Positions 29,328 to 37,556 of a DNA stretch of 64,000 nt are shown in pieces. A program made the position numbers and the translations under genes. The notes under the pieces are model-generated. The model did no database searches. It had not been told where the DNA came from and saw only the letters and a list, made by a program, of their open reading frames with translations. Origin of the DNA: CAWDXG01 sp963822115 (GTDB lineage: Bacteria; Myxococcota_A; Polyangia; Polyangiales; Polyangiaceae); the NCBI GenBank assembly GCA_963822115.1, contig CAWGGM010000010.1, positions 62,001 to 126,000 of the forward strand, given 5' to 3'. Each line of letters starts with the position of its first letter. Within the stretch, counting starts at the first letter, position 1.

Positions 29328-29376
29328 TTGCACTCGATACGAAAATGCAATGAAATCGAGCGCTACGGGTCATAAT
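29328..29376 (+). promoter_or_regulatory. AT-richer promoter candidate for the GltJ-like gene
   Basis: TTGCAC (29328-29333) and TGAAAT (29351-29356) are 17 bases apart; a second -10-like CATAAT lies at 29371-29376. The region is markedly AT-rich for this genome. The leader to ATG 29437 would be about 60-75 bases. Confidence 0.4.
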
Positions 29377-29436
29377 GGGCCTGCGCCGGCGAGCCCGCCA
29401 GCATTCCGCTGGCCAGCAGGCCGACAGCAAACGGAA

Positions 29437-31932
29437 ATGAACGTCTCCTGCGGCAAGTGCCCGGCGAAGTACGCCGTCCCCGACGAGAAGGTCCGGGGAA
29501 AGAAGGTCCGGATCAAGTGCAAGCACTGCGGGGCGGCCATCCTCGTCGATGGAACGCACCTCGGCGCGGACAAGGCAGCACCCACGAGCAGCGCGGCACG
29601 CAGTCCGGCAGCAGCGCCACGCCAGACGGAAACCGCGCCGAAGGCAGCCGCCGCGCCGAAGGCAGCCGCCGCGCCGAAGGCAGCCGCCACGCCGAAAGCA
29701 GCCGCCACGTCGAAGGCAGCCGCCACGTCGAAGGCAGCCGCCACGCCGAAGGCCGAGCCCAAGGCTCCGGCAACGGCCGCGACGAAGAAGCAATCCGAAG
29801 CCAGGACACCCGCGCCGGAGGCGGGCAAGGCTCCGGCACAGACCGGCCCGTCTCCATCCTTCGCGTCGCGGGCAACGCCCGAGCCCGCGGCGAAGCCGGC
29901 TGCGAGCTTCCCTGCCGCCCGCCGCCATTCCGCCAAGCAGACCATGCTGGGCGTTCCCCTTCCGGCCGTGGGAGCCGCGCCGGCACCGCCCGCTGCTGCC
30001 CCGACCGCGAAGAGCCCGAAGCCCGAGACCGCCGTGCCGCGACCGGGAAGCGCGAAGACTCCACCCGCCGCAGCCGCGGCCGTCCAGACCGGAGCGCGCA
30101 GCGCCGCGAAGCGCACCATCATCGGTGGTCTGGAAGCTGCACCCGGCAGCGCGCCGTTCGTCGACACGAAGAAGACCGGCGTGCCGCGCCCCGAGCCGGC
30201 TCCGGTGTCGGAGCCCGATGCCGAGCCCGCCCCGGTGTCCAAACCGGAGCCCGAGTGGACGGTCGCGATCACGGACGAACAGCACGAGGAGCTCGACACC
30301 CACGAGGTCGTGGCGCTGTACGCCGCCGGAACCATCCACGAGGAAACCTTCATCTGGAAAGACGGCATGGACGACTGGGCCATGCCGTTCGAAATCCCCA
30401 CGATAGCCCGGGCGCTGGAAGCCGCCGGTCACTCGCCCACGATGAGCGATGACGACGACCACAGCGCCATGACGGTCGTGACAAGCTCGTCCCCCGACCC
30501 CACCGCCGGGAAGTGGCGCGAGCCAGGCAGCTGGAACGAACCTCCGGTCGCGCCCGGCGCTGAAATCGACGATGTCGGTTTCGACGACGTCACGGTGAGC
30601 ATGGCCGCGCCCCGGGCGGCGGAGCTGATTCGCGCTGCCGAGGCGCGCGACGCCGCCGCACGCGGCGCGACCCCCACCAAGCCCCCGCCGGCGGTCCCAG
30701 GCCAGAACAAGTACTCCGAGGACACCGATCGGTCGGACGAGCCGGACGAATTCGACGTGACGGTCATGCGACCGGCAATGTCGGAGTTCGCGGCCATGGA
30801 CCACAGCGACGACGTCACCGTCAGCGCACCGTCGCCGATGTTCTCCGCCGAGGGCGAACTGCTGGGCCAACCGCGGGCGATGCGTCCGGCTGCTGGCACG
30901 CCGGCTGCGAGGAAGGGTGATGCAGCCGCCCAGGCCCCGGCGGGCGAGACGAGTCTGGGCGACTCCCCGGCTCCCGGCAGCGCGGATCAGCGTCCGACGG
31001 GCGCGCGGAACGAGAGTTCCGTGCTGTTCTCGCTCGACGCCCTGGCAAAGCAGGAGTCGGAACAGTCCGCGCGGCAGTCGGAAGATGTCTTCCTGATGTC
31101 GCCGTCCGCTCCCGCGCTCGATCAAGCGGATGCGAGTGCGCTGGCCGCACCCGATTTCAGCGCCCCGCTGGTCGAGGCGCCGGCCCCGCCCAGCACGCCG
31201 CGTGCCGAAGCGGTCGCATCCCAGCCGACAGAGCAGGAGCAGGGCGAAGAGGCCCCCTCCGGCGGCGGCTCGGGCGCAGTGTGGTTCGTGCTCGTGCTCC
31301 TGCTGCTCGTTGGCGGCGGATTCGCGAGCTACCACTTCCGCTATCCGCCGCAGCTGTGGAACGCGCTGCTCCCGGCGGTCGCGCCGACGGCGACGCCCGC
31401 ACCCACAGCGACGCCTTCGGCGACCGCGACCGAGAGCGCGGCTCCCGAGCTCTCCGCCAGCGCACCTGCCAGCGCTGCAGCGCCCGAAGCGGACGCTGGT
31501 GCCGCGCCCGCGACCAGCGCCAGCGCAGCACCCTCGGCGGCAGCAGCACCAACGACCGCGACGCCCGCCGCCGGGCACAACACCAAGCCGGTCCCGGGCG
31601 ACAAGCCCGAAGAAACCGCCAGCGCAGCCCCTGCCGCGAGCGCAGCCCCTGCCGCCAGTGCCGCCCCGCCCTTCAACAAGGGAGCGGCTGCCGCTGCCCT
31701 GTCGGGCGCTGCTTCGTCGGCTGCATCCTGCAAACAGCCGGGCGCCCCGGCAGGGACGGGTCGCGTTTCGGTGACCTTCATGCCCAGCGGCCGCGCCACC
31801 AACGCGATCGTCACCGGCGATTTCGCTGGGACCGCGGTCGGTGGTTGCGTGGCCAGGCTGTTCCGCAACAGCAAGGTACCGGCCTTCTCGGGCGGCCCGG
31901 TCACCGTGTCGAAGAGCTTCGTCATCCACTGA
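29437..31932 (+). CDS. GltJ/AgmX-like protein: zinc ribbon, GYF_2 domain, TM segment and periplasmic C-terminal domain
   Basis: The 831-residue product has an N-terminal zinc ribbon (MNVSCGKCPAKYAVP and KCKHCGAA, two CxxC pairs), long Ala/Pro/Lys-rich linkers, a GYF_2-type domain (about 273-325; THEVVALYAAGTIHEETFIW, DGMDDWAMPF), one TM helix (about 613-634) and a C-terminal periplasmic domain ending in a conserved block (GRVSVTFMPSGRATNAIV, VGGCVARLF). This order matches M. xanthus GltJ (AgmX), where the cytoplasmic zinc ribbon and GYF domain link the gliding machinery to the polarity GTPase MglA. No other glt genes lie next to it, so it may be a paralogue with another role. ATG 29437 starts at the zinc ribbon; the frame opens earlier at 29257. 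The CdaA-CdaR gene follows after 30 bases. Confidence 0.7.
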   Translation: MNVSCGKCPAKYAVPDEKVRGKKVRIKCKHCGAAILVDGTHLGADKAAPTSSAARSPAAAPRQTETAPKAAAAPKAAAAPKAAATPKAAATSKAAATSKAAATPKAEPKAPATAATKKQSEARTPAPEAGKAPAQTGPSPSFASRATPEPAAKPAASFPAARRHSAKQTMLGVPLPAVGAAPAPPAAAPTAKSPKPETAVPRPGSAKTPPAAAAAVQTGARSAAKRTIIGGLEAAPGSAPFVDTKKTGVPRPEPAPVSEPDAEPAPVSKPEPEWTVAITDEQHEELDTHEVVALYAAGTIHEETFIWKDGMDDWAMPFEIPTIARALEAAGHSPTMSDDDDHSAMTVVTSSSPDPTAGKWREPGSWNEPPVAPGAEIDDVGFDDVTVSMAAPRAAELIRAAEARDAAARGATPTKPPPAVPGQNKYSEDTDRSDEPDEFDVTVMRPAMSEFAAMDHSDDVTVSAPSPMFSAEGELLGQPRAMRPAAGTPAARKGDAAAQAPAGETSLGDSPAPGSADQRPTGARNESSVLFSLDALAKQESEQSARQSEDVFLMSPSAPALDQADASALAAPDFSAPLVEAPAPPSTPRAEAVASQPTEQEQGEEAPSGGGSGAVWFVLVLLLLVGGGFASYHFRYPPQLWNALLPAVAPTATPAPTATPSATATESAAPELSASAPASAAAPEADAGAAPATSASAAPSAAAAPTTATPAAGHNTKPVPGDKPEETASAAPAASAAPAASAAPPFNKGAAAAALSGAASSAASCKQPGAPAGTGRVSVTFMPSGRATNAIVTGDFAGTAVGGCVARLFRNSKVPAFSGGPVTVSKSFVIH
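29641..29752 (+). repeat. 18-bp tandem repeat encoding KAAA[AT][PS]
   Basis: About six copies of an 18-bp unit (AAGGCAGCCGCCRCGYCG) lie in the linker after the zinc ribbon of the GltJ-like protein. Copies differ at only two or three positions, suggesting recent slippage and possible length variation between strains. Confidence 0.85.
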
Positions 31933-31962
31933 CGCCGTCACGGACTCGCAGGGGAGCTGGCA

Positions 31963-33429
31963 ATGGATCCCATGGTCCGTTTCTTCCAGGAGCTCTGGTC
32001 GAGCCTGCGCGTAGCCGACGTGCTCGACGTCGCCGTGGTGTCGGTCTTCGTCTACACGCTCGTCACGTGGTTCCAGAAGGCGCGCTCGAGGTTCGTCATG
32101 GCCGGCCTCGGCGCGCTGGTCGGGCTGTACTTTGTGGCGCGCATCCTCAAGATGTACCTGACGCTGTTCGTGTTGCAGGCGGGCGTCACGGTGGCGGCTG
32201 TCGCGCTGGTCGTGATCTTCCAGGAAGATATCCGGCGGGCGTTCGAGCACATCGCGATGCGTGGACGCCTACGCGGGCGGAGGCCTCGGCCGCAGACGGG
32301 ATCCAGAGCGGTCATCGATCCCGTCGTCGAGGCCGTCGCCAATCTCGCCACGCAGCGCGTCGGCGCACTGATCGTGTTCAAGGGCAGCGAGCCGCTGGAG
32401 CGCCATCTGAGCGGTGGCTTCACGCTGGAAGGGCAGATCAGCGAGCCGCTGCTCTACAGCATCTTCGATCCGGGCTCGCTGGGCCACGATGGCGCGATCG
32501 TGATCGACGCCGGGCTGGTTGCCAAGTTCGGCGTCCACCTGCCGCTGGCCAGCGCGTTGGACGACGATGCGCCGCTCGGCACGCGTCACGCGGCGGCGCT
32601 GGGCATGGCCGAGGTTTCCGATGCGCTGATCGTCACGGTCAGCGAAGAGCGCGGCACCATCAGCGTCGCGGAGCGCGGCAGGATCGAGACCGTCGAATCG
32701 GCTGCCGAGCTCAAGCGACGCCTCGTGGGGTTCCTCGATGAGGTGGCGCCGGAGCGCCGGGTGTCGCTCGCGCGCCGGCTGTTCACCCGCAAGCTCGGTC
32801 TCAAGCTGCTCTCGGTCGGTGTGGCCCTCGCCGCGTGGATCCTGGTCTTCGGCTACCAGGGAGAAACCGTCGCCCGGACCTTCACCATCCCCATCGCCTA
32901 CCGCAACGTGCCGTCGGGCTGGCTCCTGGACGAGCCGAAGCCACTCGATGCGCGAGTGACGCTTGCGGGGTCCAGTCGCGCGTTCAACGTCATGCTGCCG
33001 TCGAAGCTGTCGATCACTCTCGACGTGGGCCACGTGCACCCGGGCACGCAGCGCATTGCGCTCACGGAGAGCGACCTGACCCATCCGACGGACCTCGACG
33101 TGCACCGCATCGAGCCCAGCGACGTCACCGTGGTGGCGCAACGCATGGTCGCAGTGATGCTGCGGGTCGCGCCGAAGACAACCGGTCACCTACCCCGCGG
33201 CGTTTCCTTCAAGAGCGTGAAGGTCAATCCGCCGCGGGTGAAAGTGTTGCTGAAGCGGGCGGACGTGCGCCGCGTGCACAGCGTCGCCACCGAGCCGCTG
33301 GACCTGTCGACCCTGGAAGGCACGACGAGCTTCAGGCGCGGGCTGGTGCTGCCCGACGACGCGCGACTTGCCGACGGCGCGCCGGACAAGGTCGACGTGA
33401 CCGTCGAGGCAACCCGGATCGCGCCGTAA
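31963..33429 (+). CDS. cdaA: Diadenylate cyclase CdaA fused to CdaR-type YbbR regulator
   Basis: The 488-residue product joins two proteins that are normally separate. Residues 1-260 are CdaA: three TM helices (about 20-37, 45-62, 64-87) and a DAC domain with DGA (176-178 in GSLGHDGAIVI) and the nucleotide motif GTRHA (206-210). Typical DAC domains have GTRHR; the final Arg is Ala here. Residues 265-488 are CdaR: KLGLKLLSVGVALAAWILVF (TM, about 278-297) and two YbbR-like repeats (about 303-380 and 385-485) expected in the periplasm. CdaA makes cyclic di-AMP, a regulator of potassium and wall homeostasis, and CdaR normally regulates it. It follows the GltJ-like gene by 30 bases, with GGGAG as ribosome binding site. 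Confidence 0.88.
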   Translation: MDPMVRFFQELWSSLRVADVLDVAVVSVFVYTLVTWFQKARSRFVMAGLGALVGLYFVARILKMYLTLFVLQAGVTVAAVALVVIFQEDIRRAFEHIAMRGRLRGRRPRPQTGSRAVIDPVVEAVANLATQRVGALIVFKGSEPLERHLSGGFTLEGQISEPLLYSIFDPGSLGHDGAIVIDAGLVAKFGVHLPLASALDDDAPLGTRHAAALGMAEVSDALIVTVSEERGTISVAERGRIETVESAAELKRRLVGFLDEVAPERRVSLARRLFTRKLGLKLLSVGVALAAWILVFGYQGETVARTFTIPIAYRNVPSGWLLDEPKPLDARVTLAGSSRAFNVMLPSKLSITLDVGHVHPGTQRIALTESDLTHPTDLDVHRIEPSDVTVVAQRMVAVMLRVAPKTTGHLPRGVSFKSVKVNPPRVKVLLKRADVRRVHSVATEPLDLSTLEGTTSFRRGLVLPDDARLADGAPDKVDVTVEATRIAP

Positions 33430-33463
33430 GCCGCCGCCAAGCCCGGCAACCCGCTGTGCCGGG

Positions 33464-35122
33464 TCAGGGATGGATGTCGACGATCGTGCCCTGCTCCAAG
33501 GCGTCGCTCGCGTAGGCCGCCTGCCAGTGTCTGGGCACGGACGGCGTCGTCCACATGAAGGTGTAGCGGGCGTCGATGGGTGAGACGTTGACGCAGCCGT
33601 GCGAGCGCACGCGACCGAATCCGTCGTGCCAGTAGGCAGCGTGGATCGCGTAGCCGCCCTTGAAGTACTCGACCCATGGCACGTCGCGCAGCTCGAACTC
33701 GTGATCCGCCACGTTCGAGGCCATCGTGGTCGTCACGTGCTTCTGGTAGATGCGGAATACGCCGCGCGGCGTGCTGAGTGTCTTCCCCGGCTCACCCAAC
33801 CCTCCGCGCCCGGTCGATACCAGCGTGGCGTAGACGGGCTTGTCGCCGTCCCAGAGCACCATCGTCTGGCTGACGATCGAGATGTCGATCCACTTCTCGC
33901 CGCGTTTGGCCCAGCTGGGCAGTTTGCTCGGTTTGGCGGCCGTCTTCAGGTCCTTGCTGCGAAGCCAGAGCCCGTTTCTCGCCTGCACCATGCGGATGCC
34001 GCGGATGAACTTCACGACGCCGTTCAGGGCGATGAACTGGCGGAACTTCAACCTGTCTCCGCGCACCAGCTCGTCCCCATCGAGCTTCCAGAAGTGGCTG
34101 CTGGCGTGCCGCGCCCAGGCCACGGGCAGGCCGAAGCTACGGATATCGTCGCCGTGGAAGGGCGAGCCCGATGTCGCCTTCAGCTTGTCGGCGGGCAGGA
34201 GCCGCGCATCGGTGGTGATCGCGAAACGGCGGCTCTGCGCATCCGGTCCGGCCACAAAGGTGCCGATCAGCGCCACGCCGCCGTGCCGCTTGATGCGATC
34301 CGCGATGACCGCATAGGCGGGTGCGCGGAACGACGAGATATTCGGGATGCGCCGCTCGCCCTTGAGCCACCACGGCACGGAGTCGTCGTCGTTGCCTCCG
34401 TAGCGGACGCTGATGTCCATGGGCTTGGCGTGATCGGGGATGCCGCCGATGGCGACGCCGTTCTTGTCGAGCGGTACGTCGTTGGCACCAACGTCCAGCT
34501 GATCCCAGCGCTTGTGCAGACGCTTGTAGCTCCTGAGGTGCCGGGCAAGGCGCATCTCGTACTCGAACTGCTCGGCCTTGCTGGGAATGCGCAGGTAGTT
34601 CGGCGCAATCGCCCTGAGGAATGCGTACTTGTAGGGCATCGGGTCGGCGCGGTTCGGCTCGACGTGGATCGCCCGGACAATGGGGTTGTCGGCCCGGATG
34701 GTGGCGTCCGGACCCACGCAGACGAAACCGACCGGACGGATCGCGTACCAGCCCTCCGGACAGTCCGCGCGGCTGACGGGCTTCTGCGATCGTGCGACCT
34801 TGGCGCCGACGCGCAGATAGCCGATGGCGTCACGCTTCTTGTCGGGCTCCGGGTAGATCGGGGTCACCATGGCGAGCGGGTACAGCTTGGGGCCGTCCGC
34901 CGGTGGCACCGGCACGTCCGCCCACTTCTGGCCGTCGACCTCCACGCCGCCGTTCTCGGGCTTGATTTTCGAAGCTGCCGGCGGCTTCTTCGAGAAAAAC
35001 TCCAGGTTCTTCTTGCTGCATCCCGGCAGGGTCGCGAACAGCACCAGAGCCAGGACACCACCCGGGCGTCCCGACAGAGCTGCCCACACGCCTCCTTTCG
35101 CGGCATCCGCTCTCGTCGCCAT
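33464..35122 (-). CDS. L,D-transpeptidase (YkuD) lipoprotein
   Basis: The 552-residue protein has a lipobox (LFATLPGC, Cys35), a large N-terminal region (about 60-380) of unknown fold, and a C-terminal YkuD domain (about 410-552). The active-site motif is intact: HAAYWHDGFGRVRSHGC, with His508 and the nucleophile Cys510, followed by VNVSP. Such enzymes form 3-3 cross-links in peptidoglycan or attach proteins to it, in the periplasm. The long N-terminal domain is more than the usual LysM or PG-binding module and may set the substrate. It is divergent from the prolyl oligopeptidase gene; an AGGA lies just before its ATG. Confidence 0.9.
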   Translation of the reverse strand: MATRADAAKGGVWAALSGRPGGVLALVLFATLPGCSKKNLEFFSKKPPAASKIKPENGGVEVDGQKWADVPVPPADGPKLYPLAMVTPIYPEPDKKRDAIGYLRVGAKVARSQKPVSRADCPEGWYAIRPVGFVCVGPDATIRADNPIVRAIHVEPNRADPMPYKYAFLRAIAPNYLRIPSKAEQFEYEMRLARHLRSYKRLHKRWDQLDVGANDVPLDKNGVAIGGIPDHAKPMDISVRYGGNDDDSVPWWLKGERRIPNISSFRAPAYAVIADRIKRHGGVALIGTFVAGPDAQSRRFAITTDARLLPADKLKATSGSPFHGDDIRSFGLPVAWARHASSHFWKLDGDELVRGDRLKFRQFIALNGVVKFIRGIRMVQARNGLWLRSKDLKTAAKPSKLPSWAKRGEKWIDISIVSQTMVLWDGDKPVYATLVSTGRGGLGEPGKTLSTPRGVFRIYQKHVTTTMASNVADHEFELRDVPWVEYFKGGYAIHAAYWHDGFGRVRSHGCVNVSPIDARYTFMWTTPSVPRHWQAAYASDALEQGTIVDIHP

Positions 35123-35242
35123 GATTCCTGCATGCCAAACCAGGCCAACCTGGCCCAGAAAACGGCAGCCGGCTGCGCGTGCCGGCCACGCGGCCCATGA
35201 CCCGCTGGACGACGAGGCGCTGCAAAACGACAGGCCCGGAGC

Positions 35243-35248
35243 TACGCT
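35243..35248 (+). promoter_or_regulatory. Putative -10 box (TACGCT) for the prolyl oligopeptidase gene
   Basis: TACGCT lies 8 bases before ATG 35257; spacer CCCCCGCT has no Shine-Dalgarno sequence. This also supports ATG 35257 as the start. Confidence 0.4.
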
Positions 35249-35256
35249 CCCCCGCT

Positions 35257-37548
35257 ATGGCGTCCCGCTTCCGCGATCTGGCGCTGGTCGTGACCGTTCT
35301 TGCTTCCCTGACGGGTTGTCACTCCGGCGCGCTACCGCCCGAGCACCCCTCCCGGACTGCTGCGCCGGCCAGCGCAGCGCCAATCACAGTCGAGGAGAGT
35401 TCCATGAGCCGCCTGCCCGTCCCCACCCGGCGCGACAAGGTCGTGGACATCCTGCACGGAGTCAGGGTCGCCGATCCCTATCGCTGGTTGGAAGACGACG
35501 ACAGCCCCGCGGTCGAGAAGTGGATCGGCGCACAGAACAGGCTGACCCAGCACACGCTGTCGGAAATTCCCGCTCGCACCGCGATCCGCCGACAGCTCCG
35601 GAAGCTCCTCTCCATCGAGCAGATCTCGCTGCCGACGGTGATGCGTCGGAAAAGCGGCAAGCTCCGGCTCTTCTACACGCGCCGCAGTGGACGGCAGAAC
35701 CAGCCGGTTCTCTACGTGCGCGACGGCATCGCCGGCCACGACCGCGCGCTGGTCGACCCCAACCGGATGAGCGCGCAGGGTACGGTATCGCTGGACTGGT
35801 TCTACCCGTCCTGGGACGGCTCCCTGCTCGCCTACGGCACCAGCAAGGACGGCAGCGAGAACAGCGTCCTCCACATCAAGAACGTCGACACCGGCAAGGA
35901 CCTGCCGGATGTGATCACGCGGGCCCGCTACGCCTCGGTCTGCTGGATGCCGGACAACCGGCGCTTTTTCTACACGCGGTTCCCGGCCGAAGGCAGCGTG
36001 CCGCCGGACGAGGTGAAGTACCACCGCCGGGTCTACGAGCACGTGATCGGGCGCCCTGCGGACCAGGACCCAATGGTGTTCGGCCAGGGGCGCCCGATGA
36101 CCGAGTTCCCTTCCTGCGTGATCTCGCCGAACGGCCGCTGGCTGGTCGTACGGGTCGCGGAAGGCTGGAGCAAGAGCGAGCTGTTCGTCGCCGACACGCA
36201 CGACAAGAAGCTCGCCTTCAAGGAGATCACGCAGAACAAGGAGCACGTGTACGACCCGCTGGTGCTCGACCACCAGCTGTACGTCCGCACCAACGAAGGC
36301 GCACCGCGCTACGCGCTGTACGCGGTCGATCCCCGACGACCCGCGCGGAAGAACTGGCGCGTGGTGCTGTCCCAGCATCCGCATGATGTGCTCGCGAACT
36401 TCAACGTCATCGGGGGACAGATACTGGTCGACTACCTCGACGCGGCCGTGTCGCGTCTGGAGCGCTTCGACGAGAAGGGCAAGAGCCTGGGCACGATCGC
36501 ACTACCGACGCTCGGCAGCAGCGACGGCTTCACCGGCGCCCACGACGGCAAGCAGGCCTTCTACAACTTCGAGTCGTTCGCTACACCGCCCGTGATCCGC
36601 CAGCTGACTCTCGCGAGCGGCAGGACCCAGGTCTGGCAACGGGTGCGGGCGCCCATCCAGCCCAAGGACTTCGTGGTGACCCGCCACCAGGCTCGTTCCA
36701 AGGACGGGACCGAGATCCCCTACCTGATGGTGAGCAGAAAGGGCGTAGACGTCCAGAGCGGGCACGCGCCAACGCTGCTCTACGGCTACGGCGGTTTCAA
36801 CGTGAGCCTGGAGCCGCGCTTCTCGCGCACGACCTATGTGCTGCTCGATCGCGGCGGCGTGTACGTGCAGGCGAACCTGCGCGGCGGAGGTGAGTTCGGC
36901 GAGAACTGGCACCGCGCCGGCGAGCGCGCGCACAAGCAGAACGTCTTCGACGACTTCTACGCGGTGGCGGAGGACCTGGTCTCGAAACACGTCACCGACC
37001 GGGCGCATCTGGCCATCTACGGCGCGTCGAACGGCGGGCTGCTCGTCGCAGCCAGCATCACCCAGCATCCGCGCATGTTCCGCGCCGCCGTCGCGAGCGT
37101 GCCGCTGACCGACATGCTCCGCTATGACCGCTTCCTGATTGCCAAGCTCTGGGTCCCGGAATACGGCTCTCCGGAGGACAAGCAGGCGTTCAAGTGGCTG
37201 TACGCCTACTCGCCCTACCACCACGTGGTGAAGAACACGCCCTACCCCGCCGTGCTGCTGACGACGGCGACACGCGACACCCGCGTCGCGCCGATGCACG
37301 CACGCAAGATGGCGGCAGCGCTGCAGTACGCGACCAGCTCCGGCAGGCCCGTGCTGCTGCGTACCGAGACCGAGGCGGGACACGGCGCGGGCAAGCCCAT
37401 CAGCAAGGTGGCCGACGAGTATGCCGACATCTACAGCTTCGTCCTGTGGCAGCTCGGTGTGATCAAGGGACCGCCTGCGGCCTCCGGCGGCGGGCTGAAG
37501 ACCGCAGAGCCGCTGCCAGCCGACCGGGCCAGCGGCAGCAAGCGCTGA
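35257..37548 (+). CDS. Prolyl oligopeptidase family serine peptidase (S9A), lipoprotein
   Basis: The 763-residue enzyme cleaves after proline in short peptides. It starts with a signal peptide and lipobox (LASLTGC), so it is probably anchored in the periplasm or at the outer membrane. The family opening DPYRWLEDDDSPAVEKWI is followed by the beta-propeller (about 110-440) and the alpha/beta hydrolase domain, with catalytic Ser591 in GASNGG, Asp674 in RDTRV and His709 in GHGAGK. The region YGYGGFNVSLEPRFS is a family hallmark. ATG 35257 keeps the signal peptide; the frame opens at 35179. It converges with an amino-acid permease gene with only 8 bases between stops, a plausible peptide-use pair. 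Confidence 0.95.
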   Translation: MASRFRDLALVVTVLASLTGCHSGALPPEHPSRTAAPASAAPITVEESSMSRLPVPTRRDKVVDILHGVRVADPYRWLEDDDSPAVEKWIGAQNRLTQHTLSEIPARTAIRRQLRKLLSIEQISLPTVMRRKSGKLRLFYTRRSGRQNQPVLYVRDGIAGHDRALVDPNRMSAQGTVSLDWFYPSWDGSLLAYGTSKDGSENSVLHIKNVDTGKDLPDVITRARYASVCWMPDNRRFFYTRFPAEGSVPPDEVKYHRRVYEHVIGRPADQDPMVFGQGRPMTEFPSCVISPNGRWLVVRVAEGWSKSELFVADTHDKKLAFKEITQNKEHVYDPLVLDHQLYVRTNEGAPRYALYAVDPRRPARKNWRVVLSQHPHDVLANFNVIGGQILVDYLDAAVSRLERFDEKGKSLGTIALPTLGSSDGFTGAHDGKQAFYNFESFATPPVIRQLTLASGRTQVWQRVRAPIQPKDFVVTRHQARSKDGTEIPYLMVSRKGVDVQSGHAPTLLYGYGGFNVSLEPRFSRTTYVLLDRGGVYVQANLRGGGEFGENWHRAGERAHKQNVFDDFYAVAEDLVSKHVTDRAHLAIYGASNGGLLVAASITQHPRMFRAAVASVPLTDMLRYDRFLIAKLWVPEYGSPEDKQAFKWLYAYSPYHHVVKNTPYPAVLLTTATRDTRVAPMHARKMAAALQYATSSGRPVLLRTETEAGHGAGKPISKVADEYADIYSFVLWQLGVIKGPPAASGGGLKTAEPLPADRASGSKR

Positions 37549-37556
37549 CGCGCCGA

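Noticed and set aside
29257..29436. Upstream extension of the GltJ-like gene to 29257
   Set aside because: The 60 added residues are Ala/Pro-rich, precede a zinc ribbon that normally starts the protein, and cover the likely promoter.
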